Source: Pseudomonadota bacterium
GTDB lineage: Bacteria; Desulfobacterota; Desulfobulbia; Desulfobulbales; SURF-16
Reading direction: 5' to 3'
NCBI GenBank assembly: GCA_018816555.1
Contig: JAHIVT010000020.1
Span: 1-44,266 of the forward strand
DNA: 44,266 bases
In this document: piece after piece, positions 1 through 8,728 of the stretch
Layout: every line of letters starts with the position of its first letter
How positions within the stretch are numbered: position 1 is the stretch's first letter
Position numbers and translations under genes: made by a program
Notes under the pieces: model-generated
Seen by the model: only the letters and a program-made list of their open reading frames with translations
Databases searched by the model: none
What the model was told of the DNA's origin: nothing

Positions 1-284
1 ACCAGCTTGATGCCTGAGGAGCGCATCAGATAGCTGTAGATCATTTCACAGGTGCCCCGGAGAGCATACAGGAGCATGATCACCGCTGGCAGCCAGACCA
101 GCATTGAATATTTATTTTCAACAAAAATTGAATCAATGACCGGTTTCACCAGCCAGGCAATCGCACCACTTGCCCCTGATGAGGCGACACTGAAAAAAAG
201 CGCAGTAAGCACTCTGCCGTAATACGGCCGGACAAGTCCGATGATTTTCTGATCAAATAAACTGGATAAGGATATTTTAGCCAT
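1..284 (-). CDS. msbA: Lipid A export ABC transporter MsbA, N-terminal part (cut by window edge)
   Basis: The minus strand reads ATG at 284 and stays open to the window edge, giving 94 residues that begin MAKISLSSLFDQKIIGLVRP. Two hydrophobic stretches (about residues 26-45 and 64-82) with the pattern WLVKPVIDSIF between them match the first two membrane helices of the MsbA family of lipid A-core flippases. These inner-membrane homodimers use ATP to flip lipid A-core from the inner to the outer leaflet. Only the membrane domain start is present; the ATPase domain would lie outside the window. The gene diverges from the rhamnose operon, with 173 bp between the two starts, which fits a surface-polysaccharide locus. 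The start is the first ATG of the family-like sequence; no strong Shine-Dalgarno is seen. A generic type-1 exporter is the alternative. Confidence 0.75.
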   Translation of the reverse strand, partial: MAKISLSSLFDQKIIGLVRPYYGRVLTALFFSVASSGASGAIAWLVKPVIDSIFVENKYSMLVWLPAVIMLLYALRGTCEMIYSYLMRSSGIKL

Positions 285-457
285 TCACACAATAAAAATA
301 AGGTATTGTTCTGCCCGGATATGCGCTTAGATTGATGCAAGTCGAAAAAGAGCAAATTTGATATATTACTCTTCATGGACGATTTAAGCAACATATTGTA
401 TAGTTGAGATTTTGTTGTAATTACATCCTGACAATACTCCTTTATTGATGAGAACAG

Positions 458-1540
458 ATGAATAACAAGACCGCTACAGACAATATCCTGGTGACAGGCG
501 GCGCCGGTTTCATCGGAGCCAACTTTATTCACTTCATCCTGAAAAACCGGCCTGATTTGCAGGTAATTAATCTCGATGCCCTGACCTATGCCGGCAATCT
601 TACCAGTCTCGCCGTTCTGCCGACTGAACACCGCAACCGTCATACCTTTGTGCACGGTGATATTCGCGATAAGGATCTACTGGCCGGACTGTTCAGCAAA
701 TACTTATTTAAAGGCGTCATCCATTTTGCGGCGGAATCACATGTCGACCGATCAATTCTCGGCCCGCAAGTCTTTGTTGACACCAACGTCGGCGGTACCT
801 GCACCCTTTTACAGGCAAGTCTGGATTCCTGGGAGAGACGAGGCAGGCCTGCGGATTTTCGTTTCCATCATGTTTCCACCGATGAGGTATACGGCAGCCT
901 GGGACCGGTTGGCGCCTTCACCGAAAAAAGCCCCTATGATCCATCCAGCCCGTATTCCGCATCCAAGGCAGCATCTGATCATTTTGTCAGGGCTTACGGG
1001 AAAACCTATGGCCTGCCTTTTGTCGTCACCAACTGTTCCAATAATTTCGGACCCTTTCAGTTTCCCGAAAAACTTATTCCGCTTATTATCTGCAATATTC
1101 TGGCAGAAAAACCGCTGCCGATATATGGTGACGGCAGCAATGTGCGGGACTGGCTTTATGTTCTCGACCACTGCTCCGCCCTCCTCCGTGTCTTTGAGAA
1201 AGGAACAGCGGGACAGACATACAATATCGGCGGCGGAGCAGAACGGTCAAATCTTGACATCGTAAGACAACTGTGTAGAATCATGGATGAAAAGATGGAA
1301 AGATCCGCCGGCGCTTCCGAATCGCTGATCACCTTTGTCAAAGACCGCCCGGGGCATGACTTCCGCTATGCCATTGACGCAGCCAAAATAAGCAAAAAAC
1401 TGGGATGGAAGCCGCAATACTCCTTTGAAGAGGCATTAAACAACACAGTTGACTGGTATCTGGCCAATATGGAATGGGTCGACTCCGTCCACTCCGGCGC
1501 CTATCGCCAATGGCTGGAACTCAACTACGAAAAGAGATAA
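458..1540 (+). CDS. rfbB: dTDP-glucose 4,6-dehydratase
   Basis: This enzyme converts dTDP-glucose to dTDP-4-keto-6-deoxyglucose, the second step of dTDP-L-rhamnose synthesis, in the cytoplasm. The 360-residue protein is an extended short-chain dehydrogenase. It has the NAD-binding GGAGFIG motif at residues 14-20, the Thr-Asp-Glu catalytic triad at 141-143 (within STDEVYG) and the YxxxK pair Tyr166/Lys170. Length is normal for the family. The start ATG at 458 follows a gatgaga purine stretch. It is the first of four tightly packed genes (rfbB-A-C-D), with only 2 bp before the next start, so all four are probably one transcript. It diverges from msbA. I see no convincing -35/-10 pair in the 173 bp between them. 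Confidence 0.96.
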   Translation: MNNKTATDNILVTGGAGFIGANFIHFILKNRPDLQVINLDALTYAGNLTSLAVLPTEHRNRHTFVHGDIRDKDLLAGLFSKYLFKGVIHFAAESHVDRSILGPQVFVDTNVGGTCTLLQASLDSWERRGRPADFRFHHVSTDEVYGSLGPVGAFTEKSPYDPSSPYSASKAASDHFVRAYGKTYGLPFVVTNCSNNFGPFQFPEKLIPLIICNILAEKPLPIYGDGSNVRDWLYVLDHCSALLRVFEKGTAGQTYNIGGGAERSNLDIVRQLCRIMDEKMERSAGASESLITFVKDRPGHDFRYAIDAAKISKKLGWKPQYSFEEALNNTVDWYLANMEWVDSVHSGAYRQWLELNYEKR

Positions 1541-1542
1541 TC

Positions 1543-2430
1543 ATGAAAGGAATCATACTTGCCGGTGGCTCAGGCACCCGCCTGTATCCCATCACCCAGG
1601 TAGTCAGCAAGCAGCTCCTGCCGGTCTATGACAAACCGATGATCTATTACCCGCTTTCCGTGCTCATGCTGGCCGGGATCAGGGATATTCTCATTATTTC
1701 AACACCAAAGGATCTTCCCCTCTTCCGGGAACTTCTCGGTGACGGTTCACAATGGGGTCTTTCTTTTTCTTATGTTGAACAGCCGCGACCCGAGGGATTG
1801 GCCCAGGCATTTATCCTGGGGCGAGACTTTATCGCAAGCGATAACGTCTGCATGATCCTTGGCGACAATCTCTTTTATGGGCATGGTTTACCGGAAAAAC
1901 TTCACAGGGCGGCAGCGCGGACGCAAGGGGCGACAATCTTCGGTTATCAGGTGAGCGATCCGCAAAGATATGGGGTTATCGCCTTCGGCAAGGAAGGAAA
2001 GGTTATGGATATTGAGGAAAAACCTACTGTGCCCAAATCAAATTACGCGGTCACCGGCCTCTATTTCTATGACAATCGTATAGCGGATATCGCGGCGCAG
2101 ATCAAACCATCTCCACGGGGTGAACTGGAAATTACCGACGTAAACCGCACCTATCTTGAAATGGGGGAGCTGCATGTTGAAAAATTAGGCCGCGGCATCG
2201 CCTGGCTTGATACCGGCACCCACGATTCCCTGCTGCAGTCTTCGCGGTTTATTGAGGTTATTGAAAAAAGGCAGGGTCTCAAGGTGGCCTGTATCGAAGA
2301 AATCGCCTATCTCATGAAATACATCGATAATAGCCAACTCGAAAAACTGGCGCTCCCTCTGATGAAAAATAATTATGGTCAGTACCTGATGAAACTCCTG
2401 CAGGAGGAAATTCTTTATGAACGTGATTGA
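1543..2430 (+). CDS. rfbA: Glucose-1-phosphate thymidylyltransferase
   Basis: It joins dTTP and glucose-1-phosphate to give dTDP-glucose, the first step of the rhamnose pathway. The 295-residue protein starts with the nucleotidyltransferase signature GGSGTRLYP (residues 8-16). Further family features are the [10 protein letters not shown] and GDNLFYG segments and the [14 protein letters not shown] region. The frame is open upstream to 1474, but the ATG at 1543 is preferred because the family begins MKGIILAGG and because the longer form would overlap rfbB by 67 bp. It sits 2 bp after the rfbB stop, and its own end overlaps the rfbC start by 14 bp, which suggests translational coupling. Confidence 0.96.
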   Translation: MKGIILAGGSGTRLYPITQVVSKQLLPVYDKPMIYYPLSVLMLAGIRDILIISTPKDLPLFRELLGDGSQWGLSFSYVEQPRPEGLAQAFILGRDFIASDNVCMILGDNLFYGHGLPEKLHRAAARTQGATIFGYQVSDPQRYGVIAFGKEGKVMDIEEKPTVPKSNYAVTGLYFYDNRIADIAAQIKPSPRGELEITDVNRTYLEMGELHVEKLGRGIAWLDTGTHDSLLQSSRFIEVIEKRQGLKVACIEEIAYLMKYIDNSQLEKLALPLMKNNYGQYLMKLLQEEILYERD

Positions 2431-2974
2431 AACGGAACTCCCGGGAGTGGTCATACTTGAACCTCGCGTGTTTGATGATAAGCGCGGTTTTTTTATGGAA
2501 ACCTTTCACAAGGAAAAATATGAAAAAATAGGCGTAACGATTGAGTTTGTTCAAGACAATTTCTCCTTTTCCAGTAAAAATACCCTGCGCGGTCTCCACT
2601 ATCAGCTTCCCCATGGCCAGGCAAAACTGGTCCAGGTTTTTCAGGGAGCAGTGTTTGACGTGGCGGTTGATATCCGGCTCGGCTCGCCAACATTCGGCAA
2701 ATGGATAGGTGTTGAACTTTCCGCCTCAAACAAAAGACAGATCTTCATCCCGGCTGGGTTTGCCCACGGCTTTGTCGTGTTGAGCGACACCGCCACTTTT
2801 GTCTATAAATGCAGTGATTTTTATTTTCCCGACTGTGAGGCCGGCATCATCTTTTCCGATCCCCAACTTGCCATCCGCTGGCCGGGCGGCAACTTCCTGC
2901 TCTCGCCCAAGGATCAGCAATACCCCGCTCTGCAGGATATTTCCCCCGAAAATCTTCCCCGCTATACCGGATGA
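2417..2974 (+). CDS. rfbC: dTDP-4-dehydrorhamnose 3,5-epimerase
   Basis: It epimerises carbons 3 and 5 of dTDP-4-keto-6-deoxyglucose, giving dTDP-4-keto-L-rhamnose. The 185-residue cupin contains the family core: catalytic His61 in the segment RGLHYQ, the [10 protein letters not shown] strand, the IPAGFAHGF stretch and a Tyr at position 130 that corresponds to the usual catalytic tyrosine. The start at 2417 lies inside the end of rfbA and follows a strong aggagg Shine-Dalgarno (about 2402-2407), so the start is well supported. It is third in rfbBACD and stops 4 bp before the rfbD start. Confidence 0.96.
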   Translation: MNVIETELPGVVILEPRVFDDKRGFFMETFHKEKYEKIGVTIEFVQDNFSFSSKNTLRGLHYQLPHGQAKLVQVFQGAVFDVAVDIRLGSPTFGKWIGVELSASNKRQIFIPAGFAHGFVVLSDTATFVYKCSDFYFPDCEAGIIFSDPQLAIRWPGGNFLLSPKDQQYPALQDISPENLPRYTG

Positions 2975-2978
2975 ACCC

Positions 2979-3857
2979 ATGAAAATTCTTGTAACCGGCA
3001 TAAACGGCCAGGTCGGATGGGAACTGCTGCGTCAAGGCCCTCTCCATGATTGCCGGATTATCGGCTTTGCCCACAACACCCTTGACATTACTGACAGTCA
3101 GGCCGTCTCCCGGGAATTAGAAAATAATTCACCTGATCTGGTGATCAATTGCGGCGCCTATACTGCGGTTGACAAGGCTGAAGCGGAAGAAAAAAAGGCC
3201 TGGGCGGTAAACAGGGATGGGCCGGCATGGCTGGCTGCATCATGCGCCAGAGAGCACATACCGCTCATTCATCTCTCCACCGACTATGTTTTTAATGGCC
3301 TGGCAAGCAAGCCCTACACGGAAACATCAGCTACAGCGCCGCTAGGCGTTTACGGCAAAAGCAAGGCAGCCGGTGAAGAAGAGGTGCGAGCCAAACTATC
3401 CAACCATCTCATTATCCGTACCTCATGGGTTTACGGGATTCATGGTCAAAACTTTGTCAAAACCATATTGCGTCTGGTGCAGGAGAAAGAGGAGCTGAAA
3501 GTGGTGGATGATCAATGGGGTTGTCCTACTTTTGCCGGCGACCTGGCTCTGGCCCTGCTGACCATGGCAAAAAAAATCCACACAGGACAAACCAACTGCT
3601 GGGGGACCTATCACTGCTGCGGAGCAACCGCAGTGACCTGGTGTGCGTTCGCAACCTTTATCTTAGATCTTGCAAGAAAAATTCATCCCGTTAAAGTAAG
3701 GAACATTATACCGATCACCAGTGAAGAATACCCGACAACCGCACCCAGGCCGAAATACTCTGTTCTGGATTGTCAGAAAGTATATAGTGTCTTCGGGATT
3801 CGGCTGCCGGCTCTGTCCACCAGTCTCGATGCATTTTTTGCCGAGCAGGGAAAATGA
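2979..3857 (+). CDS. rfbD: dTDP-4-dehydrorhamnose reductase
   Basis: It performs the last step, the NAD(P)H-dependent reduction to dTDP-L-rhamnose. The 292-residue protein begins MKILVTGINGQVG, with the GxxGxxG nucleotide-binding loop at residues 7-13. Tyr125 and Lys129 in VYGKSK are the SDR catalytic pair, and the segment STDYVFNG (100-107) is typical of RfbD. The frame runs open back to 2799, but the ATG at 2979 gives the canonical N-terminus and follows the rfbC stop by 4 bp. It is the last of the four pathway genes. A weak hairpin (AGGC/GCCT near 3866-3879) followed by a T run precedes the next gene and might attenuate transcription. Confidence 0.95.
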   Translation: MKILVTGINGQVGWELLRQGPLHDCRIIGFAHNTLDITDSQAVSRELENNSPDLVINCGAYTAVDKAEAEEKKAWAVNRDGPAWLAASCAREHIPLIHLSTDYVFNGLASKPYTETSATAPLGVYGKSKAAGEEEVRAKLSNHLIIRTSWVYGIHGQNFVKTILRLVQEKEELKVVDDQWGCPTFAGDLALALLTMAKKIHTGQTNCWGTYHCCGATAVTWCAFATFILDLARKIHPVKVRNIIPITSEEYPTTAPRPKYSVLDCQKVYSVFGIRLPALSTSLDAFFAEQGK

Positions 3858-3907
3858 TTCTGCAAAGGCCTTCATGCCTACACTAATTTTTTTTGAGGAG
3901 TAACCTA

Positions 3908-4081
3908 ATGATCAAAAAAGAACTGCTCGACATTCTCGCCTGCCCGAAATGCAAGGGTCCTGTTGAGCTTAACGACCAGGGCAACGGTCTGGTCTGCCGC
4001 ACCTGCAAACTGGTCTACGAAATCAAGGATGACATTCCCATCATGCTGATCGATGAGGCCAAGCCCCTGAAAGAAGATTAA
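3908..4081 (+). CDS. Trm112-family (YcaR-like) small zinc protein
   Basis: This 57-residue protein begins MIKKELLDILACPKCKGPVE. It has a CPKC pair (residues 12 and 15) and a CRTC pair that together form a likely zinc ribbon, and it ends in an acidic helix. This is the pattern of the bacterial Trm112/YcaR family (UPF0434). In eukaryotes Trm112 activates methyltransferases; the bacterial role is not settled, so I give none. The start ATG at 3908 sits behind gaggag (3895-3900). The frame is open to 3893, but that start has no ribosome site. It lies between rfbD and the TIM-barrel gene, 50 bp and 7 bp away, so it may be co-transcribed with either. Confidence 0.9.
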   Translation: MIKKELLDILACPKCKGPVELNDQGNGLVCRTCKLVYEIKDDIPIMLIDEAKPLKED

Positions 4082-4088
4082 TCACACC

Positions 4089-4898
4089 ATGCCGATGACC
4101 TTTCTCAAGACCCGCTGCTTTGTCAATGCCCCTTTCCGCTATCTGCAGGAGAATTTAAGCCGCTTTATCAGCGAGGGGATACAGCCTGAAATCGGGCTGG
4201 AAGGCGATGTTCTTTATACCGCCCAGCGCAACGATTTTGCAGTGATTGCCGAAAAGCTTTCGGCACACAACCTCAGCTGTACCCTGCATGCCCCTTTTTA
4301 TGAGCTCTATCCGGGCAGTCTCGATCCTGAGATCCGCCGCGTCAGCCGCAGCAAAATCCGCAAGGCCTTTGAGCTGATTCCGGTTTTCAAACCCAGATCA
4401 ATTGTCTGCCATCTGGGTTTTGAAGAAAACAAGCATGGCTATAAACCGGAAGAGTGGTTCAAATACTCTCTGGAGGCATGGCAGGAATTTCTTGCCATTG
4501 CCACGGAGCATGACACCCCGCTCATGCTGGAAAACACCTATGAACAGGGACCGACCCAGCACAGGCAGATGCTTGCAGCCCTTGATTCGCCCTATGCACG
4601 TTTCTGCCTGGATGTGGGCCATGTACTGGCCTTTGCTAAGAAAAACTGGCATGACTGGCTGCCGGAACTCGAACCCTGGCTCGGCCAGCTCCATCTCCAT
4701 GACAACCATGGCATTCGCGACACCCATCTGGCAATAGGCCAGGGCATCTTTGATTTTGCCGGATTTCTTGCCTATATCAGAGAAAGGCGTCTCTCACCCA
4801 TCGTCACCCTGGAACCGCATCAGGAAAACGGGGTAAAGGAAAGCCTGCGGGCTCTGGACGAGCTGGGAGTTTGCTCATGGCTGATGGCTCATAGCTGA
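4089..4898 (+). CDS. Sugar-phosphate isomerase/epimerase-type TIM barrel (possible CbiR)
   Basis: The 269-residue protein has the metal-site pattern of the xylose isomerase-like/AP endonuclease 2 fold: LHAPFYELYPG (about 64-74), CHLGFE (about 102-107), LMLENTYEQG with its metal-binding Glu (about 140-149), CLDVGHVLAF (about 174-183), LHLHDNHG and a terminal TLEPHQ. These mark a divalent-metal enzyme acting on a sugar or phosphosugar. CbiR, a cobamide-remodelling phosphodiesterase that opens the corrinoid nucleotide loop, belongs to this fold and occurs in related bacteria; I offer it only as a candidate. The stop codon overlaps the first possible dnaE start (ATGA-like overlap at 4898), and the last codons lie in a duplicated 14-bp sequence, so the C-terminus may have been altered by repeat insertion. 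Confidence 0.75.
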   Translation: MPMTFLKTRCFVNAPFRYLQENLSRFISEGIQPEIGLEGDVLYTAQRNDFAVIAEKLSAHNLSCTLHAPFYELYPGSLDPEIRRVSRSKIRKAFELIPVFKPRSIVCHLGFEENKHGYKPEEWFKYSLEAWQEFLAIATEHDTPLMLENTYEQGPTQHRQMLAALDSPYARFCLDVGHVLAFAKKNWHDWLPELEPWLGQLHLHDNHGIRDTHLAIGQGIFDFAGFLAYIRERRLSPIVTLEPHQENGVKESLRALDELGVCSWLMAHS

Positions 4899-4907
4899 TG
4901 GCTCATG
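4873..4907. repeat. Tandem 14-bp repeat GCTGATGGCTCAT(A/G) at a gene junction
   Basis: Two adjacent copies (4880-4893 and 4894-4907) differ only at the last base, and a partial copy GCTCATG precedes them at 4873-4879. The repeat forms the last codons of the TIM-barrel gene and supplies both its stop and the first possible dnaE ATG. Confidence 0.85.
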
Positions 4908-7900
4908 TTACCAGTCGACCCAGCAAGACCAGTATGACAAGTAAGACCAACCAGACCAGTGAGACCAACCAGACCAGTGAGACCAGCATGACCAATCAGA
5001 CCACTCCAGCCAATTTTGTCCATCTCCATGTCCACACCCAGTACAGCCTGCTTGACGGCGCTATCCGCCTGGATGATCTGCTGGCGAAAAGCAAGGAATT
5101 CGGCATGGACACCGTGGCAATCACCGACCATGGTTCCATGTTCGGCGCCCTGGAGTTCTATGTAAAGGCCAAAAAGAGCGGGATCAAACCCATTATCGGC
5201 TGTGAATTCTACATTGCTCCGGAATCCCGTACCGATAAATCAGCGAAAAGCTCCGGCAAGGCCGCCTTTCATCTCGTGCTGCTGGCCATGAACATTGAGG
5301 GTTATAAAAATCTGTTGAAACTGGCGTCCATCGCCCAGCTCCAGGGGTTCCATTACAAGCCGCGCATTGACAAGGAGGTGCTTATGCAACACAGCGCCGG
5401 CCTGATTGCCATGACCGCCTGCCTGCACGGTGAAATTCCCTACCTGATCGTCAAGGAAAAGAATATGGATCTGGCCCGGGAAAAAACCAGGGAACTGCAG
5501 GAGATTTTCGGAGACCGCCTCTATTTTGAACTGCAGGAAAACGGCATGGAAGAGCAACATGAGGCCAACAGGGGACTTAAAGAGCTGTCAGCCGAATTCG
5601 GCATTCCCCTGGTGGCAACCAATGACTGCCATTACCTCAACCGGGAGGAAAACAAGGCCCACGAACTGCTGCTCTGCATCCAGACCGGCAAAAACATCCT
5701 GGATGCCAACCGGTTCAAATTTTCCACCGACCAGCTCTATTTCAAGTCCCCTGATGAGATGCGCAAGAGTTTCGCCCATTGTCCGGAGGCCATTGATAAT
5801 ACTGTTACCATTGCAGCCCGCTGCAACCTGGAACTCCCATTCGGCAATCACTATTTCCCCATTTTCCCCATGCCGGAAGGAGAATCCCTGGACTCCCTGT
5901 TTGAAAAGACGGCCAGGGACGGTTTCAAGGAACGACTGCGCGAACTGCGAAGCAGACAGGAAGTCAGTCCGGAACTTGAAAAGACATACCGCAAACGGCT
6001 GGACATGGAAATCGAGGTCATCAAGACCATGGAATTTCCCGGTTATTTTCTCATTGTCGCCGATTTCATCAACTGGGCGAAAAATCATGATATCCCGGTG
6101 GGGCCGGGTCGCGGTTCCGGGGCGGGCAGCCTGGTCGCCTATTGCATGCGCATCACAGATATCGATCCCATCCCCTACGGCCTCATCTTTGAACGTTTTC
6201 TCAATGTCGAGCGCAAGTCCATGCCCGACTTTGATGTTGATTTCTGCCAGGAACGGCGCGGTGAGGTCATCAAATACGTGCATGACAAATACGGCGGCGA
6301 CGAGCATGTCACCCAGATCATCACCTACGGCTCCATGAAGGCCAAAGGTGTCATTCGGGATGTGGGCCGCGCCCTGGCCATGCCTTTCGGGGATGTGGAC
6401 CGCATCGCCAAGCTGGTGCCGGATGAACTGAAAATGACCATCAAAAAGGCCATGGTACAGGAACCCCGGCTGAAGGATTTGTATCAGCGTGATGAACAGG
6501 TGCGGCAGCTGCTCGACATCGCCATGGTACTGGAAGGCCTGCAGCGCCACACCTCCATTCACGCGGCCGGCGTGGTCATCTCTCCGGAACCGATGGTCGA
6601 GTACCTGCCGGTGTGTAAGGGACCCAAAGGCGAGGTGCTCACCCAGTATGACATGAAATACACCGAGATGACCGGACTGATTAAGTTCGATTTTCTCGGC
6701 CTGAAAACCCTTACCGTTATCGACCGAGCCTTGAAACTGATCAAGGAAGAACGGGGGGAACCCCTTGATATCAACGCCATTCCCATGGACGACCAGAAGA
6801 CCTATGACCTGCTGTGCAAAGGTGATGCCCTGGGCGTCTTTCAGCTGGAAAGTTCGGGCATGCGGCAGCTGTTGATGAAGATGAAACCGGAGGTCTTCAC
6901 TGATCTCATCGCACTTGTTGCCCTTTACCGACCCGGTCCGCTGGAAAGCGGCATGGTGGACGACTTTGTCAACACCAAGCACGGGAAAATGGTGGCCAGC
7001 TATCCGCTGCCCCAGCTTGAACCAATCCTGAAGGAAACCTACGGGGTTATTGTCTACCAGGAACAGGTCATGAAGATCGCCAATGTGCTGGCCGGCTATT
7101 CCCTGGGCGATGCCGACAATCTGCGGCGCGCCATGGGTAAAAAAATCGCGGCGGTCATGGAAGAGCAGCGCGGCAAGTTCATGAAAGGGGCTGAGAAGAA
7201 CCATGTGCCCCTGGATAAGGCGGAATACATCTTTGATCTGATGGCCAAATTCGCCGGTTACGGCTTCAACAAATCCCACAGCGCCGCCTACGCCCTGATC
7301 TCCTACCAGACCGCGTATCTTAAGGCCCATTACCCGGCTCAGTTCATGGCCGCCCTGCTCTCCTGCGACGTCAACAACACGGACAAGGTGGTCAAGTACA
7401 TCAATGAATGCAAGGATCACCATATTGATGTTCTGCCGCCGGACATTAATGAAAGCAACCAGGATTTCACCGTTATCAACGACCGAATCCGCTTCGGTCT
7501 GGCAGCGGTGAAAAATGTGGGAGGCGCGGCCCTTGATTCCATCATGGAGGAACGACAGCAAGACGGCCCATACAAATCCCTGGGAGATTTCTGTTCCCGG
7601 GTGGATTCCCGTAAGGTAAACCGCCGGGTGATCGAAAGCCTGATCAAGGCAGGGGCCTTTGATTCTCTCGGGGCAAAACGGTCACAGTATTTCGCCATTC
7701 TCGACCAGGCCATGGAGCAGGCCCAGGCCGCCCAACGCGATAAAGAAAGCGGCCAGCTCTCTCTCTTTTCCATTATGCCCTTAACGACCAAGGAGAAATC
7801 CACCAGCATTGCCCTGCCGGATATTCCCGAGTGGAACAAAAAGGACAAACTGGCAGCGGAAAAGGAAACCGTTGGTTTTTATATCACCGGTCATCCCCTG

Positions 7901-8533
7901 GATGACTTCCGCGATGAGCTCAAACAGGCGACTGACAGTGAAATCACCGATCTGCCCCAACGTACCGACGGCTCGGCCGTGCGGGTGGGGGGCTTGGTCA
8001 AAAGCAGGAAGGACATCAAAAACAAAAAAGGCGAACTCATGTCTTTCATCACTCTGGAAGACACCTCTAGCAGTGTCGAGGTCATTATCTTCTCCCAGGC
8101 CTTTGCCGAGTGTGCCCACATCATCCGGGATGATACACCGCTGGTGGTCCAAGGGGTGCTGCAGAATGAAGAGGAGGGGGAAGCGAAGATCATTGCCGAC
8201 ACCGTTGATACCCTGGCAGACGCCCTGAAAAAATTCACCGCTTCCTCAAGAATCATGCTCTATTCGGACCGGGTCAACCGCAGGAAAATCGAAGACCTGA
8301 AAAAAGCCATCCATCGCCACCACGGTCCCTGCCCTGTTTCCCTGACTCTCCATTTTCCCAAAAAAGGTGAGGTGGACATCGACATCCCCGGCGAACTGAC
8401 TATCAACCCCATTCGTGAATTTTCCAGGGAGGTTAACGATATTCTTGGTTACAACGCCATTCAATTCGCCAAAAAACAACCAGAAACCACAAGAAAAAAC
8501 GGCAAACGTGGTAATTTCCCATCAGCGGGATAA
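4898..8533 (+). CDS. dnaE: DNA polymerase III alpha subunit
   Basis: This is the replicative polymerase catalytic subunit, 1211 residues from the first ATG. A PHP domain opens with VHLHVHTQYS (His42, His44, His46). The palm carries the catalytic carboxylates in PDFDVDF (Asp444, Asp446, Asp448). Finger, helix-hairpin-helix and beta-binding regions follow, and an OB fold starts near residue 1028 (VRVGGLVKSRK). Residues 1-31 are a low-complexity Thr/Ser/Asn repeat encoded by the 9-bp array. The alternative ATG at 4988 gives MTNQTTPANFVHLHVH, close to a normal DnaE start, and may be the real one; neither start has a clear Shine-Dalgarno. Length and motifs are otherwise typical of the DnaE1 class. 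No dnaQ-like proofreading domain is fused to it. Confidence 0.96.
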   Translation: MAHVTSRPSKTSMTSKTNQTSETNQTSETSMTNQTTPANFVHLHVHTQYSLLDGAIRLDDLLAKSKEFGMDTVAITDHGSMFGALEFYVKAKKSGIKPIIGCEFYIAPESRTDKSAKSSGKAAFHLVLLAMNIEGYKNLLKLASIAQLQGFHYKPRIDKEVLMQHSAGLIAMTACLHGEIPYLIVKEKNMDLAREKTRELQEIFGDRLYFELQENGMEEQHEANRGLKELSAEFGIPLVATNDCHYLNREENKAHELLLCIQTGKNILDANRFKFSTDQLYFKSPDEMRKSFAHCPEAIDNTVTIAARCNLELPFGNHYFPIFPMPEGESLDSLFEKTARDGFKERLRELRSRQEVSPELEKTYRKRLDMEIEVIKTMEFPGYFLIVADFINWAKNHDIPVGPGRGSGAGSLVAYCMRITDIDPIPYGLIFERFLNVERKSMPDFDVDFCQERRGEVIKYVHDKYGGDEHVTQIITYGSMKAKGVIRDVGRALAMPFGDVDRIAKLVPDELKMTIKKAMVQEPRLKDLYQRDEQVRQLLDIAMVLEGLQRHTSIHAAGVVISPEPMVEYLPVCKGPKGEVLTQYDMKYTEMTGLIKFDFLGLKTLTVIDRALKLIKEERGEPLDINAIPMDDQKTYDLLCKGDALGVFQLESSGMRQLLMKMKPEVFTDLIALVALYRPGPLESGMVDDFVNTKHGKMVASYPLPQLEPILKETYGVIVYQEQVMKIANVLAGYSLGDADNLRRAMGKKIAAVMEEQRGKFMKGAEKNHVPLDKAEYIFDLMAKFAGYGFNKSHSAAYALISYQTAYLKAHYPAQFMAALLSCDVNNTDKVVKYINECKDHHIDVLPPDINESNQDFTVINDRIRFGLAAVKNVGGAALDSIMEERQQDGPYKSLGDFCSRVDSRKVNRRVIESLIKAGAFDSLGAKRSQYFAILDQAMEQAQAAQRDKESGQLSLFSIMPLTTKEKSTSIALPDIPEWNKKDKLAAEKETVGFYITGHPLDDFRDELKQATDSEITDLPQRTDGSAVRVGGLVKSRKDIKNKKGELMSFITLEDTSSSVEVIIFSQAFAECAHIIRDDTPLVVQGVLQNEEEGEAKIIADTVDTLADALKKFTASSRIMLYSDRVNRRKIEDLKKAIHRHHGPCPVSLTLHFPKKGEVDIDIPGELTINPIREFSREVNDILGYNAIQFAKKQPETTRKNGKRGNFPSAG
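4910..5007. repeat. 9-bp tandem repeat array inside the 5' end of dnaE
   Basis: About ten degenerate copies of a 9-mer close to ACCAGTGAG (variants ACCAACCAG, ACCAGTATG, ACCAGCATG, ACCAATCAG) lie head to tail. Because 9 is a multiple of 3, the frame stays open and encodes a Thr-Ser/Asn-x triplet repeat unlike any DnaE N-terminus I know. It abuts the different 14-bp repeat at 4873-4907. Confidence 0.85.
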
Positions 8534-8728
8534 GGTGAAAATTCATACCCGCTATGCAGGAACAAACTTTTCTTTTCGGTGTCTGTGATGAAAGGACAGC
8601 AGTAACTTTACAAAAAAGCTTTACACCAAACATAAATGTCATAATAAAACTGCCCCCTGACAGACCATTTCCTGAAACGACAGAAAATCCGTCAGCAGTT
8701 TTTCAATTATCCCGGCCGAGAGAACAGC

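Noticed and set aside
5588-7561. A 657-codon open frame on the minus strand opposite dnaE
   Set aside because: It lies wholly inside dnaE, whose motifs are complete. It has no ribosome site or family motif and follows from the codon bias of the sense gene.
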